Assembly: GCA_030220185.1 (NCBI GenBank)
Contig: JASPKZ010004561.1
Location: forward strand, 231,001 to 295,000
Origin: Diploptera punctata
Taxonomy: Eukaryota; Arthropoda; Insecta; Blattodea; Blaberidae
Direction: 5' to 3'
Length of the DNA: 64,000 nucleotides
The notes beneath the pieces are model-generated. The model was not told the DNA's origin. It ran no database searches and saw nothing but the letters and a program-made list of their open reading frames with translations. Below, one piece after another: positions 61,575-64,000 of this stretch; the first letter of the stretch is position 1; each line of letters starts with the position of its first letter. A program made the position numbers and the translations under genes.

Positions 61575-62142
61575 TTCAGAGTGATTAAAAAATATGGCTA
61601 TACGTTTGATCGTATTTTGTGACGAAAATATCATTATTAAAGGAAACATGATGTTATCATTGGAAAAGGGAATACTTCAAATTACAACAATAGAACAAAA
61701 CAAAACAAATCATTGCTCACGTGCAGCTTGGCGGGTTGATTTTTGTGGGCTAGCATCGAACGCCTCCACAATTCTCTTCGTTGTTTCTGCATCTGTGCTA
61801 ATGCGAGGCCTTTCAGGAGGTTTCCTTCCCGTTTCCAGCAGTCGTTTTCTCCACTTCCCCACAGTCGACGGTTGCAATGCTACGTTAAACTCACGTCTTG
61901 CCCGTCTTGCGGCCTCACGATCATTAGCATACGTTATTGCCCATGCAGCAACTGTAATTTGCTGTTGCATTTCAACGCCATTTTGACTAATGACGTAAGT
62001 TCTACACTGTTTTGTTTTATTCCATTGTTGTAATTTGAATAACTGCCTTTCCAACGGTAATTTCATATTTCCTGTAATGGTAATATTTTCATCACACAAC
62101 ACGATCACACGTATAGCCATATTTATGATTCACCCCGTATTA
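61575..62142 (-). mobile_element. Transposon relic with ATATGGCTATA ends, copy 2, helix-turn-helix frame
   Basis: Ends are inverted (TATGGCTATACG near 61592 and complement near 62120). The minus frame starts MAIRVIVLCDENITITGNMK inside the right end and goes on to an HTH-like stretch: NDREAARRARREFNVALQPS, TVGKWRKRLLETGRK and DAETTKRIVEAF. This looks like the N-terminal DNA-binding part of an IS630/mariner-like transposase. The catalytic part is absent. Confidence 0.7.
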
Positions 62143-62334
62143 TTTCGTTCCCAATTGTAGCATAAAACCTTAACGAATCTCCTTCATTTGATTCTACTAG
62201 TGGCTTGCGGTGGTCACCGCAATTACCCCATCTGTATGACGAAAATGTACTTGTATCTTATGGTTTATAACAATTTAATTTCCAAATTATTCAGTTTATA
62301 AATAGTATAAGCATTTGTATTGACTTAGGCTTTC

Positions 62335-62560
62335 CCGGCCGGAGTTGCTATGATGATCTTGAAGAAGATTTGAGGACTGTAGGCCGTGGTCTCGAGGCTT
62401 GAAGTTCCCCGACGTTTCGCCAGAGACTGCGTCTGGCATCCTCAAGGGTTGTCTTGACCTTGAGGATGCCAGAAGCAGTCTCTGGTGAAACGCCGTGGAA
62501 CTTCCTGCTTCGAGACCACGGCCTACAGCCCAGAAATCTTCTTCAAGATCATCATAGTAT
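62335..62560. mobile_element. PLE-type fold-back with hammerhead-like motif in both arms
   Basis: Arms of about 110 bp (CTATGATGATCTTGAAG and complement at the outer ends). Minus-strand motif 62408-62448: helix I CCC/GGG, TTGAGGA, extra T, GCCAGA/TCTGGC, GAAA, ACGT, C. Plus-strand motif 62457-62498 is similar with a weaker helix III. Position 3 is U instead of C in both. Confidence 0.75.
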
Positions 62561-62669
62561 GAGCATTTATTATTGTAAATGTGTTTCGAGAAATTTACCA
62601 TATTTTTTAAAACCTGGTTGAGTAGCAGACAAGGCCTTAAGGTCTTAACTCTGCCAGGTAAAATAAAGC

Positions 62670-62671
<2 letters not shown>

Positions 62672-62728
<57 letters not shown>
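62672..62728 (+). repeat. ATT microsatellite
   Basis: About 19 ATT units directly after a CCAGGTAAAATAAAG end, again at the edge of a retroelement piece. Confidence 0.95.
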
Positions 62729-62729
<1 letters not shown>

Positions 62730-62734
62730 AACTT

Positions 62735-63075
62735 ATGTCGATGGAAATGGATTTCTTGAGAAGAGCAGCAAGATGTTCAAAATTAGACAAAATAAATACC
62801 GTCATAACAGAAAAAATGAATATTGGTTATTCAATAGTAGATTATATACGGTAAAGCAATTAAATTGGTATGGGCACGTACGACGAACGCAAGAAGAAAG
62901 ATTACCCAGGAAAACATTGGAATGGTGTACACCTGGAAGAAGGAGGAGAGGAAGACCTCGTAAATGCAAGAAATAAGAATTGGAATGAGAGCAAGAGGAC
63001 TGGAGGACATGCATTCGATGGAGAGAGACGAGTGGAGAAGAAAAATAAAACTTTAGACACAGAAAGATGTGTAAA
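62735..63075 (+). pseudogene. LINE RT tail fragment
   Basis: SMEMDFLRRAARCSKLDKIN, then (frame change) QLNWYGHVRRTQEERLPRK and RRGRPRKC. Same superfamily as the fragment at 24975. Confidence 0.75.
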
Positions 63076-63100
63076 CATTAAAATTTTGTATATAGATAAA

Positions 63101-63135
<35 letters not shown>

Positions 63136-63289
63136 TATCATCATCATCATTACCATAATAGTAGAGTATATAAAAATAATATTTTACAATTTATACTCAT
63201 GTATGCACATGCAGTGATACTCACTTAAATATGTCTGTAGTGTATATTGAACAATCACTCCATTCCATTTTTAGTAATTTGACAAATCA

Positions 63290-63811
63290 TATTTATCAGT
63301 TTGAGATTGATGGAAAAATTATAGAACAAGTGTCAGATTTCTCTTACTTAGGAAGTGTATTTGCAGAGTATAAGAGTGACATTGATTCAAAATTACAAAA
63401 ATATAATAAAATGAATGGGGTAATACGAAGACTTTTGGTAAACAGATGAGGACAGAGACAAAACTAAGATTACACAACGTCACATCAAAAGCTGCTCTAA
63501 AATACGGAAGTGAAATTTGGATTTTAAATAAAAGAAACTCTCATAAACTTCAAGTAAGCCAAATGCGCTTCTTACGATCATTGTTAGGAGTTAATAGACT
63601 GGATCACCAAAGGAACACTATTATCAGAGGAAAACTTGGAGTAGCAAGTTTAAATGAAGATATCCAAAGATACCAACAAGAATGGAAAAATCATCTGAGA
63701 AGAATGGCAAGAAATAGACTTCCAAAATTGGCATTCCAATATACCCCAACTGGACATAGGGACCAAGGAAGACCAAAACATCGGTGGAAAGATCAAGACC
63801 ATCTTCGCTAG
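63290..63811 (+). pseudogene. LINE RT C-terminal part, frameshifted
   Basis: EIDGKIIEQVSDFSYLGSVF and SDIDSKLQKYNKMNGVIRR, a one-base shift near 63446, then ALKYGSEIWILNKRNSHKL, MRFLRSLLGVNRLDHQRN, WKNHLRRMARNRLPKLAF and GRPKHRW to stop. Related to families 4 and 5. Confidence 0.85.
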
Positions 63812-63814
63812 GTT

Positions 63815-64000
63815 TACCGTACAGGCCACATGGCCTAAAACGAATTTGTTCATGATGATGATGATATTTATCAGTAACTCTAACTAAAACTCGTGAAACC
63901 AAATTAATACCGCATTTAAAAAATGACCTACAACGTCCAGTCCAGTCTTTTCACCAAATTGCAATAAACTACAACATGGAAATCTCAACGGAAACATCTA
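63815..64000. other. Window end, nothing recognised
   Basis: A GATGATGAT run and AT-rich sequence. Confidence 0.4.

Overview
This window is animal nuclear DNA from a large, repeat-swollen genome. It is very probably an insect. Genes are split into short exons with canonical GT/AG borders and multi-kilobase introns. A mitochondrial ND6 fragment reads correctly only with the invertebrate mitochondrial code (ATA=Met, AGA=Ser). The rest is dominated by tRNA-derived SINEs, LINE tails, Penelope-like elements (PLEs), mariner-type relics and fold-back repeats. The combination would fit a cockroach or termite-like genome, but that lineage is an inference.

Genes. Three host genes can be supported, all on the + strand. 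(1) 3297-16262: the last eight exons of an UNC13D/BAIAP3-type (Munc13-4-like) priming factor, covering the MUN region and a C-terminal C2 domain. Its upstream exons lie outside the window. (2) 28122-36624: a complete three-exon gene for a 102-residue secreted single-Kazal protease inhibitor. (3) 50242-61419: a three-exon paralogue of about 307 residues with the same signal-peptide / Kazal / Kazal-tail exon split and a long Pro/Arg/Asn-rich spacer.

Layout. 1-1646 tandem array of about 215 bp; 1647-16262 UNC13-type gene with introns full of fold-backs, SINEs, PLE and LINE pieces; 16320-22370 nested fold-back elements, a 64/73-bp minisatellite and a composite tRNA-headed SINE; 22430-27720 LINE pieces and a mariner-type element; 28122-36960 Kazal gene 1 with ATA microsatellites, CACTG-ended MITEs, a 90-bp array and an internally deleted mariner; 37000-41000 a palindromic cluster of elements with intron-bearing tRNA-Tyr-like heads; 41220-49450 LINE tails, the ND6 NUMT and unclassified repeats; 49620-61540 Kazal gene 2 with PLE, LINE and SINE insertions; 61575-64000 a transposon relic, a PLE-type fold-back and LINE tails.

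The most interesting signal cuts across these regions. At more than twenty places the sequence can form a hammerhead-ribozyme-like core: CTGANGA or a close variant, a perfect or near-perfect helix II, GAAA, a helix III that is itself a short palindrome, then an H17 cleavage base. The cores sit in PLE 3' ends, where hammerheads are already known. They also sit in short non-coding fold-back elements and in every unit of the 215-bp array. Seven insertions whose two flanks can be read exactly (two SINE copies, two composite tRNA-headed elements, two hammerhead fold-backs and one PLE) all carry target-site duplications of exactly 12 bp, while a LINE in the same window has 16 bp. I infer that SINEs and hammerhead fold-backs here may share an integration machinery with PLEs. 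All assignments are by reading, with no database search.
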